Shown here: positions 1-7,057 of the stretch, piece by piece | Position numbering within the stretch: the first letter of the stretch is position 1 | How the letters are laid out: each line of letters opens with the position of its first letter | NCBI RefSeq assembly: GCF_000188295.1 | Contig: NZ_GL831112.1 | Coordinates: 1,009,576 to 1,036,329, forward strand | Reading direction: 5' to 3' | DNA length: 26,754 nt | Source: Streptococcus vestibularis ATCC 49124 | GTDB lineage: Bacteria; Bacillota; Bacilli; Lactobacillales; Streptococcaceae | Notes under the pieces: model-generated | Seen by the model: the letters and a program-made list of their open reading frames with translations, nothing else | Told to the model about the DNA's origin: nothing | The model's database searches: none | Program-made: the position numbers and the translations under genes

Positions 1-41
1 ACAGACATATGGATTTACATATTTAAAAATATACATTTATG

Positions 42-920
42 CTACCAGCCAATTGAGACCCTTTCAAACTGACAACCCAATCGTCGCAATTCTTTTTGAC
101 AGTCCTCATAATAAGGGAGGGAAATGCCTGTGATGGTTACATGTGGCAGATCTTTTAAGTGAAGGCTGACCGATGAAGTAAAATGATAAACATGAACGAA
201 CTCGTATTCTTGAAAGAGTTGGGCAAGGACATCTTCAAAAATCAGCTCCGTCTCCAAGTAAGTCACGTTTGGGATAGTGAAGGTTTCCTTGGGATGGGGA
301 AGATAGAGGTCAATTGCTAAGGCCTTGGCATAAGTGCTGATAAAGCGGATAGAGATTTGGTCGTCCTCTTCAGAGAACTTTTGCCCCAGCAAGACCTTGA
401 CAGTCTTACCATTTGAAACAGGTGCTTGAGGTAGGTCAAAAAAATGCTCTAGATAAACCAGCTTTTCTCTAGCTACGACATGGTAGTCACTACGATAGAG
501 GGTATAGTGCTTTTCCGTCCGCTCAATCAAGTCATCTCTGGTCAAGCCCAAAGAGCCCACCTGACTGGGTTGGAGAGGCCAAGCATACATTCCCAAGGGA
601 TAAATATCTGCATAACCATCATCGAAACTCATGAGGTGTTGGTAGGTAGAACTCGCAACTACGTCCAGAATCAAGCTATTGTCAAAACTAGCATAAAAGA
701 TGGTGTCATAGTCTCCGGCTAGCTCCTGACAGATCTGAGCCAAGTCCTCTGCCGTCTGAGGATAGTGAACATGGTCAAAGCCCTTAGCATAATGCTCCTG
801 TCGGGCATTTTTGACAGGGCTAACATAAAGACTGACAAAGTCCTGATCAGGATAAAGCCCCTTGATATGCTGGGCGATCTTGGCCTGTAAGGGCGTTGTA
901 GCAATGATGAGGTGTTTCAT
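42..920 (-). CDS. GT52-family sialyltransferase-like glycosyltransferase
   Basis: This 292-aa cytoplasmic protein opens with a nucleotide-sugar-type segment (KHLIIATTPLQAKIA), like the CpsK/Lst group of CMP-sialic acid-dependent transferases. A FDDGYADI segment near residue 100 matches the acidic DDG motif I associate with family GT52. No signal peptide or membrane segment is visible, and the length is normal for the family. Its ATG overlaps the stop of the NeuA-like gene as ATGA, so the two are translationally coupled. That pairing supports use of a CMP-activated nonulosonic acid as donor. The acceptor is unknown: a surface polysaccharide, teichoic acid or glycoprotein are all possible. It is the last gene of the operon; the 41 bases beyond it hold nothing I recognise. 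Family call is fairly firm, sialic acid specificity is inferred. Confidence 0.75.
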   Translation of the reverse strand: MKHLIIATTPLQAKIAQHIKGLYPDQDFVSLYVSPVKNARQEHYAKGFDHVHYPQTAEDLAQICQELAGDYDTIFYASFDNSLILDVVASSTYQHLMSFDDGYADIYPLGMYAWPLQPSQVGSLGLTRDDLIERTEKHYTLYRSDYHVVAREKLVYLEHFFDLPQAPVSNGKTVKVLLGQKFSEEDDQISIRFISTYAKALAIDLYLPHPKETFTIPNVTYLETELIFEDVLAQLFQEYEFVHVYHFTSSVSLHLKDLPHVTITGISLPYYEDCQKELRRLGCQFERVSIGW

Positions 921-1621
921 CTCTTTGATTCTCCTAGGTGGTGATGTTGCAACAAGGTCTCAACGACTTCAAAATCTAGGGCATCGTCGATATCATAAGA
1001 ATAGAGTTTGGGCATTTCATAGGCTACTGTCTTATCTGTGTAAAAGGTCTCATCTCGTAGGTAACGGTCCTTGCGAGAAATCCAAATACTACCGTTGGGA
1101 TAGTAATAGACAGGCTCTTTCTGCCTAGCATAGTGCTTGGAAACCTGAGGTGGACGGATAAAAGTTGACTCCTCCAACTGCATGAAAAGACTGCGACTCT
1201 TGTCTGCCTTAACACAGGATATCAAATGGTCGGCTCCAGACTGACAGTAGAGCTGGTAGGACTCGATAAGGTGCTCCACTTTTCTTAAGGGTGAGGTCAC
1301 CTGTAGATTCATAAAAACCTGCTCTCCCTCAAAGGGCTTTAAAAAGTCTCGTAAGGTCTCCAGACTAGAGGTTGCTGACAAGGCCAATTCTTTTGGTCTG
1401 TGGACACAACGAATCTCTGGATAGGCTTGACGACAGAGTTCTAGATAGGCTAGCGAGTCTGAGGACACCCAGATGTCACTAAATAGCTTAGAGGCTAGAG
1501 CGACTTCGATAGTATAGAGAACCAAGGGTTTACCTGCAAGCGGTTTGATATTTTTATCCACTAAACCGCGTGAGCCCGAACGGATTAAAATGACGGCTAT
1601 AGGTTTAGATTTTGCTTTCAT
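917..1621 (-). CDS. NeuA-like acylneuraminate cytidylyltransferase
   Basis: The 234-aa protein is a CMP-sugar synthetase that would activate a nonulosonic acid with CTP. The N-terminus carries the nucleotide-binding motif IRSGSRGLVDKNIKPLAGKP (residues 13-32), a variant of the ARGGSKGxxxKN loop of NeuA/KdsB. Further family motifs are LQVTSPLR, YYPNGSIWI and the C-terminal metal-site-like DIDDALDFE. The length matches single-domain NeuA proteins without the C-terminal esterase domain. It overlaps the upstream symporter gene by 17 nt and the downstream GT52 gene by 4 nt. No NeuB or NeuC is present in the window, so the substrate may be scavenged. CMP-Neu5Ac synthesis is the likeliest activity; another 2-keto sugar acid such as a legionaminic or pseudaminic acid cannot be excluded. 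Confidence 0.82.
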   Translation of the reverse strand: MKAKSKPIAVILIRSGSRGLVDKNIKPLAGKPLVLYTIEVALASKLFSDIWVSSDSLAYLELCRQAYPEIRCVHRPKELALSATSSLETLRDFLKPFEGEQVFMNLQVTSPLRKVEHLIESYQLYCQSGADHLISCVKADKSRSLFMQLEESTFIRPPQVSKHYARQKEPVYYYPNGSIWISRKDRYLRDETFYTDKTVAYEMPKLYSYDIDDALDFEVVETLLQHHHLGESKR

Positions 1622-2960
1622 ATAGTCTTCCTAGAATTGAGATAAAAAGGGCAGATAGGGTAGTGATGATGCTATTTAACCAGGGATTAGGGTTGGCAAA
1701 GAGGCCACTGTAATGATAGAGGACTAGGACTCCTAGACTGAAGACCAGATAGATTTTTGCTAGCTGTAAGCTCGGTCTTTTGAGGAGCAAGACCATGAGG
1801 TACAACCCACCAATCACACCTAAAGTCAGACCCATAAAGCCGTTTATCCATTCATAGATGGAATAGATTTCTGCATTCATGAGTAAGATGCAGAGAAGCC
1901 AGGATAGACCTGCTAAGACAAAGGATAGGATACTTGGCGACCAGCGAATCTTTGACCAAGCAAAATCCATCTTCAAGCAGGTCACGATTGCATTCATACT
2001 GGATGAGACCGTGGATTGGCCCGCTGCCAAGAGAGCCAGCATGATGAAACTTCCAAACCAAGGTGCTAGTCCTTCCCGAGCATAGGCAATGAGAACAGGA
2101 TTGGTCGATGTGGTGGTGAAATTTTCCTGACGAATCAAGCAGCCAATCAAATACAATAGACTAGCAATCCCAAAGGACAAGAGTCCCTGAAGCCATAAGA
2201 TTTTTCCAATTTTCCGACGCCCCATTTTGCTGTTAAAACGTTGAACGATATCCTGCGAGGAAACGTAGGAAAACAAACTACTGAAACCTGCTCCTACAAC
2301 TAAGATCAAGACCGTCCGTCCATCCAGCGTCTCTGCAAAGTGAGATAGCTGTAGACTGCTATTCATGACAAGACCTGATTGAGCAATTCTTGGTAGAAAA
2401 AGGGCCAGTATAGCTAGCAAGACCAAGCCCTGAAAGAAGTCCGCCCACAGAACAACCAAGAGGCCGCCCCTTGCCAGATAATAGACCGTCAAAAGAAGGA
2501 GTAGGCCTGACAAGACCAACTGATTGATAGGGATAAAGGGCTCTAAGGCCTGAGATAACAAGTAGGTTACCACTGCTATTCGCCCCAATTGGTATAGGAT
2601 AAAAAGTCCTGAAGCCAGTGAACGAATGCCAGCCGATTGAAACTTGTCCTCTAAAAGATGGTATGCTGTCTCGTAGTTTCCCTTTTGATAGAGGGGCAAA
2701 AAGTAACGGTGGGCGAGGGGAATGGCTAGAAAGATGCCACACTGGGCAAACCAGAGATAGGACCTGCCTGTATAGGCATTCCCCACCAGAGTCAGAAAGG
2801 AAATGGGGCTGAGCAAGGTCGCAAAGACTGAGAAAGCCAGAACAGTCACTGGAACAGCTTTCTTAACCTGATAGTAATCCTCTTCGTCCCCTTTTTTCCG
2901 ATAGGCGATCCAGGAAATCAAGCAGAAATAGAGCAATAGGGTGATTAGAATTCCCAACAT
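1605..2960 (-). CDS. SSS-family sodium:solute symporter, candidate sialic acid importer
   Basis: The 451-aa protein is almost entirely hydrophobic and shows about 12-13 membrane segments. The stretch FSVFATLLSPISFLTLVGNAY (roughly residues 43-63) is typical of the LeuT-fold sodium:solute symporter family, as is the YVSSQDIVQRF segment after the mid-protein helices. The start follows the stop of the glycosyltransferase gene by one base, and the end overlaps the NeuA-like gene. SSS proteins carry many solutes (proline, pantothenate, sugars, sialic acid). The only guide to substrate here is the gene order: a NeuA-like and a GT52 enzyme follow directly, which suggests import of a sialic acid for surface decoration. 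Family call is strong, substrate is inference. Confidence 0.8.
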   Translation of the reverse strand: MLGILITLLLYFCLISWIAYRKKGDEEDYYQVKKAVPVTVLAFSVFATLLSPISFLTLVGNAYTGRSYLWFAQCGIFLAIPLAHRYFLPLYQKGNYETAYHLLEDKFQSAGIRSLASGLFILYQLGRIAVVTYLLSQALEPFIPINQLVLSGLLLLLTVYYLARGGLLVVLWADFFQGLVLLAILALFLPRIAQSGLVMNSSLQLSHFAETLDGRTVLILVVGAGFSSLFSYVSSQDIVQRFNSKMGRRKIGKILWLQGLLSFGIASLLYLIGCLIRQENFTTTSTNPVLIAYAREGLAPWFGSFIMLALLAAGQSTVSSSMNAIVTCLKMDFAWSKIRWSPSILSFVLAGLSWLLCILLMNAEIYSIYEWINGFMGLTLGVIGGLYLMVLLLKRPSLQLAKIYLVFSLGVLVLYHYSGLFANPNPWLNSIITTLSALFISILGRLYESKI

Positions 2961-2961
2961 C

Positions 2962-4294
2962 CTAGAAGTTCCTATCTAGTAGTTCGCGGTAGCTTTGAGC
3001 CACCGTTCCTAGTGAATAGTGAGCCGCTAGGGCGATATTTTCTGCATTGGACTGGCGATAGTCTGCCTGCTCCATCTCTTCTATCATTTGAATCAATTGT
3101 GCCTTATTTCTGAAAAGGCGGATAGCATCTGACTGTTCGGCATAGAAACGATGGGCAATCTCCACATCTGATAACAAGGCTAATAAACCTTGATTGAGGG
3201 CTTCAACGCAGGCGTTGGCAAACAATTCTGTAAAACTAGCAGACAGGTAGCACTGGTGGAGATGGTAAGGAACCTCGTCGACAATGCCTTTGAACTGAAT
3301 GGTTGGTGGCAGATCGTAGCGATTGCGCAGCTCCTCCAGACGTTCCTCTGTTCCACCATAAAAGGTGATGCGGGCCTTGGAACCACGTTTGTAGAGTTCG
3401 ATAAAGGCTTCAATGACAAGTTCAACGTTCTTTCCTTCTCCCATATGACCAACTAAGCAATAGTCTAGCACAGGTCCCACTTCTTTGATTTGACCGGGAT
3501 CTTCTGTAAACATAGGTGGCAGGAATCTTGTCTGATAACCTTCTTTGGCCAAGCTCTCTGTCAACTTCTCACTGGCAACTAAATATCTGTTTGCCTTGCG
3601 CAGATTGGCGAGACGTAAGTCTCGCATGATATTTTCATGGACGACTTCATAGTAATTTTTGTCCGTGTTTTCCATGTAACGCCAGAGGCTGGGTTTGGGA
3701 ACGATTTGTTGGTCACGAATGAAGAGGTCGGTTTGCTGGGCCCATCTAGCTAGAAACTTAACCAGCAAGTCCTCCTCAGAACAAATTTCTCCCTCGATAC
3801 GGTAGATATACTCTGGATAAAAAAATCGTTACAGGAGAGGGTTCTTTGAAAGGATCGATAAAGCGTCCTTCAAGGGCCAGTTCTCCATTTTCGTGATACC
3901 AACGCAACTCCTTTTCTTTTAAATCTTCAAACAAGAAGGGCCCCTTAGTATAGTAATATCTTCCCGAACCATCTCCTAGGGTAACAGAGGTCACAAAGCC
4001 GTCCTCATTGAGCTCAACCTGATCTCCCTCTGCTAGAGTTAGGTTTTCTGGTCTCACTGTCAAATCTGCATGGCCCATATCTGAAAAGAGATGAGGAACA
4101 CAAAGCAGTTCCTTTTCTAAAAATCCTAACTTAATCAAGTCTTTCTTCCAATCAGGACGAAGCTGAGGACTCGATACCAGGTGGACATATTCCAAGCCCA
4201 GATGTCGTGCTATACGTGCTCGATAGACCTGAGTAGTCTCAAAACCATAGCGATGAATTTCCTTAGCTGGATGAATGGTGACAATTCTCGACAT
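2962..4294 (-). pseudogene. GtfA-like GT4 glycosyltransferase, frameshifted in a homopolymer
   Basis: Two adjacent minus-strand frames together make one glycosyltransferase of about 440 aa. The N-terminal piece (4294 to 3776) resembles the first domain of GtfA-type enzymes that start O-glycosylation of serine-rich surface proteins. The C-terminal piece (ending at 2962) has a GT4 fold with the EX7E-type motif ELFANACVE. The break is a run of seven T on the coding strand (plus positions 3816-3822). With six T the reading becomes VTIFYPEYIYRIEGE and runs straight into the second piece; with seven it stops at 3776. I chose ATG 4294 because an upstream in-frame start would place a terminator hairpin inside the gene. 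Its ribosome site is weak (AGAGAAAGAG). It is the first gene of the operon. Inactivation, phase variation and sequencing error are all possible. Confidence 0.78.
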
Positions 4295-4334
4295 GCTATA
4301 CACTCTTTCTCTACTATTTTCTGCTTTCAAACGA

Positions 4335-4410
4335 AAAAACACCCTCACAAAAAAGCGAGGGTAATTCATCCGTTACAATGCTTGGGGAATTCCTAGCAAG
4401 TTCCCCCCTC
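4335..4410 (-). promoter_or_regulatory. Leader with terminator and possible antiterminator
   Basis: The transcribed leader contains a hairpin pairing GGGGAA with TTCCCC, then about 25 bases further a terminator-like stem ACCCTC / GAGGGT with a run of T after it (stem about plus 4340-4362). The GAGGG in front of the first hairpin is complementary to the CCCTC arm of the terminator. The two structures could therefore exclude each other, as in an attenuator or riboswitch. I do not recognise a T-box, FMN, TPP, SAM, purine, fluoride or preQ1 consensus. The region may also hold only a fixed partial terminator. Confidence 0.5.
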
Positions 4411-4426
4411 AAAAGGACTTTATGCT

Positions 4427-4455
4427 ATTTTATCACAAAGACTGACCATCTGCAA
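4427..4455 (-). promoter_or_regulatory. Promoter of the glycan operon
   Basis: On the minus strand TTGCAG (plus 4450-4455) is followed after 17 bases by TAAAAT (plus 4427-4432). This is a reasonable sigma-A promoter. It places the start of transcription near 4420 and leaves a leader of about 126 nt before the chosen ATG at 4294. Confidence 0.55.
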
Positions 4456-4519
4456 GATAGACTAATTTAGAGATGATAGCTTGGGGGAGTCTTCTGGATA
4501 GTTCAATAGTTCGGCTAGA

Positions 4520-4716
4520 ATCTCTTTATTCATCAAGTGCATACGAAAACAGGGCGATAAAGTCTCTTATCGCTGAGTATACGGCTATCCTGTTGTATGA
4601 GCTTCTCCTACTGGGAAAAATACGACGATACCCATACTGTCATACATTTTGCTACCGCCTAGTATAGTAGAAAAGATGATGTACAAGCCTTGTGCAAAGT
4701 GATTGAAAAATTATAA
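4520..4716 (+). pseudogene. Degenerate 3' end of a threonine aldolase-like lyase gene
   Basis: In shifting plus-strand frames the sequence reads like the C-terminus of a PLP-dependent beta-eliminating lyase of the low-specificity L-threonine aldolase family. One frame gives ENRAIKSLIAEY near 4545. The +1 frame then gives SYWEKYDDTHTVIHFATA, a TAG at 4660-4662, and RKDDVQALCKVIEKL ending at a TAA at 4714-4716. In related proteins as I recall them the TAG position is a Trp (FATSW), so one G-to-A change explains the stop. At least one frameshift and one nonsense change are present, and the 5' part is missing. It cannot make a functional enzyme. Identification is from motif memory only. Confidence 0.55.
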
Positions 4717-4857
4717 ACAAATCTGAAACTAACATAGATGGCTTTTATGTCTAGATTAATTTTAAAAATTGAATTATTTAGAAAATAAATGTTTTGATCT
4801 TTATTCCATATGTATAATCAATGTCAATAACTTCTACTTAAATGAAATAAAAACGCA

Positions 4858-4882
4858 AAAAGAGAACCCTACTGGATTCTCT
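4858..4882 (-). terminator. Terminator after the pnuC remnant
   Basis: On the minus strand AGAGAATCC pairs with GGGTTCTCT around the loop AGTA, including a G-U pair, and is followed by TTTTTGCGTTTTT. It sits about 20 bases beyond the pnuC stop, so the native 3' end of that gene is preserved. Confidence 0.75.
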
Positions 4883-4904
4883 TATTATTTGATAAACATA
4901 AGCA

Positions 4905-5270
4905 TTAAGCTTTCTTAGCTGCCTTGCTCCACTGGTACCAACCAACCAAACTGTTGATGAGGTAAATGAAGTATTTTCCTTGAATTTGAAGGCTTTCTCC
5001 CCACCACAGGTAGATAGAGAAAACATTAGTAGCTGCCCAGAAAATCCATTGCTCACGATAAACAGCTGTCATCAAGAGCTGACCGACACCGTTTGTCGCA
5101 TCAGTAATAGAATCACGATAAGGACGATTAGCTCCAATTAACTGGTAAATAAGACCAAAGGCTAACCACCAAAGTACGCTAATTGATAGGTACTTGGTCC
5201 ATCCAACCGTGTCCAATTTACGGGCAACAAATTCCTGCTGTTCTTTTTTGAACTGGGCTTGATAGATCAA
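4905..5270 (-). pseudogene. pnuC: PnuC nicotinamide riboside transporter, 5' half missing
   Basis: About 121 codons encode the C-terminal half of a PnuC-type membrane transporter. The segment RPYRDSITDATNGVGQLL is characteristic of PnuC, and is followed by REQWIFWAATNVFSIYLWW. Intact streptococcal PnuC is about 250-260 aa with seven or so helices. Here the frame is closed by a TAA only three codons upstream of a non-canonical TTG, and no ribosome site or alternative start is seen. The frame therefore simply begins inside the gene. The break lies within about 20 bases of a perfect inverted repeat, and the GC-richer ECF operon begins beyond it. Loss of the 5' half during insertion of that operon is a plausible cause. 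NAD-precursor uptake through this protein is presumably lost. Confidence 0.85.
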
Positions 5271-5282
5271 AAAGTGTTAAAA

Positions 5283-5325
5283 ATAAGACAGTAACCTCAG
5301 AATAGATACTGTCTTATCTCTTTTT
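5283..5325. terminator. Bidirectional terminator between ECF operon and pnuC remnant
   Basis: ATAAGACAGTA (5283-5293) and TACTGTCTTAT (5307-5317) form a perfect 11-bp stem with a 13-base loop. On the plus strand it is followed by CTCTTTTTTT. On the minus strand it is followed by TTTTAACACTTTTT. It would stop minus-strand readthrough from the ECF operon. Confidence 0.8.
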
Positions 5326-5353
5326 TTACTAAAAGCCTTGATAGACTTGACAA

Positions 5354-5461
5354 ATGGTAGAAAGGAACCGTGAGTTCTTGCCAGAAGCTGAAGTTAATCC
5401 TTCAACCTGGAAAACCCGCAGAGGTGACTTTTTCTATACATCTCGATTTTTCTGGCAATAA
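5354..5461 (+). other. Unrecognised 35-codon ORF at the ECF island edge
   Basis: The plus strand holds an ORF from ATG 5354 to TAA 5459-5461 that overlaps the 3' end of ecfA2. It encodes a protein containing EFLPEAEVNPSTWK, with streptococcal-looking rather than ECF-like codons. A TTGACA lies just upstream of the ATG, but there is no proper ribosome site. It looks more like a fragment of a former gene than a real small gene. I could not name the parent. Confidence 0.25.
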
Positions 5462-6234
5462 TCATTAACCGATAAATATGTCTGTGAATCACCCAGCGAC
5501 TCCGCTATGTCCATAATCCGCGGTGGTAGTAATCCCACTCGCTGGACAAGTTCGTGATCGCTGAACAATTCCCGTGGACTGCCGGCGAAGCCAAACTTCC
5601 CGTGTTCCATAACATACACCGACTCAAACTCGGCGGCGACCCAATCCATGTCATGGGTGATGGTCACAACTTGGTGGCCCGAATCAGCCAACTCATGGAA
5701 AATTGCGGTCAACTTGCGCCGGCTTTCCCAATCAAGCGACATCATCGGCTCATCAAATAAATAAATCGCCGGATCCACTGCCAAAACTGTGGCAACGCTC
5801 AACAGCTTGCGTTCCGACAATGACAAGTCATATGGACTTTCAGCTGTTTTATCATCCAAGCCAACTCTTTTTAGAGCAGCTAAAGCCCGCCTCGTAATCG
5901 TGTCGTGGTCATCCATGACCTGCGCGACACTCCACTCCACCTCTCGTTGAACGGTCGGGTTGAAAAGCTGATCGTCAGGATTCTGAAAAGTAATCCCCAC
6001 CTTCAGTAACTTTTCGACTGGTTTAAGATCATTAAAATTTTCTCCATCGATCTTAATCACACCGGTTTGTGGTGTCAGCAAGCCCGTCAACAATTTGAAG
6101 AGCGTTGATTTGCCGGCACCATTTTGGCCGACAATCGCCACCATCGGATCGGCGAAGTGTTTGTCTTCAACATCCAAGCTAAAGGACCGTTCCGGATAAG
6201 TGAACGTCAGGTGGTTCAGTTCAATTGTGGACAT
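5434..6234 (-). CDS. ECF transporter ATPase A2, with degenerate signature motif
   Basis: This 266-aa cytoplasmic ABC ATPase powers an energy-coupling factor importer. Walker A is GQNGAGKS (residues 36-43), the Q-loop lies in TFQNPDDQLF, Walker B ends in DE (161-162) and the switch histidine is H194 (TITHDMD). The ABC signature is not LSGGQ but DLSLSERKLL (136-145). A C-terminal extension of about 50 residues follows the core, as is usual for EcfA proteins. The start has an excellent ribosome site (AAGGAGG, 6 bases before ATG) and overlaps the end of ecfA1 by 14 nt. GC content is visibly higher than in the flanking streptococcal genes, suggesting transfer from a lactobacillus-like donor. Role in the ECF complex is firm; the transported compound is set by the S component. 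Confidence 0.88.
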   Translation of the reverse strand: MSTIELNHLTFTYPERSFSLDVEDKHFADPMVAIVGQNGAGKSTLFKLLTGLLTPQTGVIKIDGENFNDLKPVEKLLKVGITFQNPDDQLFNPTVQREVEWSVAQVMDDHDTITRRALAALKRVGLDDKTAESPYDLSLSERKLLSVATVLAVDPAIYLFDEPMMSLDWESRRKLTAIFHELADSGHQVVTITHDMDWVAAEFESVYVMEHGKFGFAGSPRELFSDHELVQRVGLLPPRIMDIAESLGDSQTYLSVNDYCQKNRDV

Positions 6235-7057
6235 AACGAACCTCCTTCAGATCAGCGTAATTCACCGGATACCGGCCATCAGCCAAGTGCCAATCCATTT
6301 TTTGAGCAAGTTGCTGGATTGTCGGGGCTGGAATCTGCCAGTCAGCTGCCAAATGATTAAACACCTCACCCGGCTTGCCCTGGGCTACCATTTGACCCTC
6401 GTGTAGCACCCACACAACGTCAGCGACTTCGCACAAATCGTCAATTTCACTGGTGACAATGAAGACAGTCGTCTCTTTGACTTGGGCCAGCCATTGGAAA
6501 AATTGTCGGCGGCCAAGGGGATCCATCTCACTAGTCGGATCATCCATAATCAAAACAGCCGGGTTAGCCGCAATCGCCGTGGCAATTGCCAACCGCTGGA
6601 TCTGACCACCGGAAAGGCTCTCGGGACGCAAATTCAGCTGTTCAATCAGCCCCATTTGCGTGGCAACTTCTTCAACCCGTTTTTGAATCAGTCCTTCAGC
6701 CATTCCCTGATTAATCAAGTCAAAGGCGATTTCATCGGCAACCGTGTCTGCCAACCCACTTAGTTGGCCAGCTGGATTTTGCAGTACAACTCCATTCATG
6801 GCATTATAAACGTGCCAATTGTCGGACACTCGCTGGCCAAACATGTGCCAATCGCCCTCAATCTCAGCAGACACAATTTTGGGAATGACCCCTGCCAGCA
6901 CACGGCACAAAGTCGATTTGCCGGAGTGGCTATTCCCGATAATCCCAACCACCTGGCCGGTATGAACCCCCGCGTTAATCTGACGCAGTTGTGGTTGCTC
7001 AGTACCCGGATAACGGGTGGTCAAATTTTCAATTACAATCCGTTTATCTTCTTCCAT
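6221..7057 (-). CDS. ECF transporter ATPase A1, with altered Walker B and H-loop
   Basis: This is the second ABC ATPase of the ECF operon, 278 aa from ATG 7057 (GTG 7066 is an alternative start). Walker A is GNSHSGKS (41-48) and the signature is the canonical LSGGQ (148-152). The catalytic position after Walker B is Asp, not Glu (IMDDPTSEMDP, D172-D173), and the switch-loop His is replaced by Ser (FIVTSEIDD, S203). Together with A2 this predicts one canonical composite ATP site (A2 Walker motifs with A1 LSGGQ) and one degenerate site. The start overlaps the end of ecfT by about 25 nt, and the ribosome site GGGTGG lies inside ecfT. It is GC-rich like its neighbours. Confidence 0.87.
   Translation of the reverse strand: MEEDKRIVIENLTTRYPGTEQPQLRQINAGVHTGQVVGIIGNSHSGKSTLCRVLAGVIPKIVSAEIEGDWHMFGQRVSDNWHVYNAMNGVVLQNPAGQLSGLADTVADEIAFDLINQGMAEGLIQKRVEEVATQMGLIEQLNLRPESLSGGQIQRLAIATAIAANPAVLIMDDPTSEMDPLGRRQFFQWLAQVKETTVFIVTSEIDDLCEVADVVWVLHEGQMVAQGKPGEVFNHLAADWQIPAPTIQQLAQKMDWHLADGRYPVNYADLKEVRYVHN

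Noticed and set aside
4295..4369. Upstream in-frame start for the GtfA-like gene giving 25 extra residues
   Set aside because: The added codons coincide with a terminator hairpin and T run in the leader; ATG 4294 agrees better with the family N-terminus.
4335..4410. T-box leader upstream of the glycan operon
   Set aside because: The TGGNACCGCG antiterminator core is absent; TTGTAACGG nearby is not a match.
4473..4667. 64-codon plus-strand ORF
   Set aside because: It is a chance frame crossing the threonine aldolase-like remnant; only a piece of it resembles that family and it lacks a ribosome site.
5283..5317. Inverted repeat as insertion-sequence end or attachment site
   Set aside because: It has T runs on both sides and a terminator-sized stem; no matching copy was noticed at the other edge of the ECF operon.
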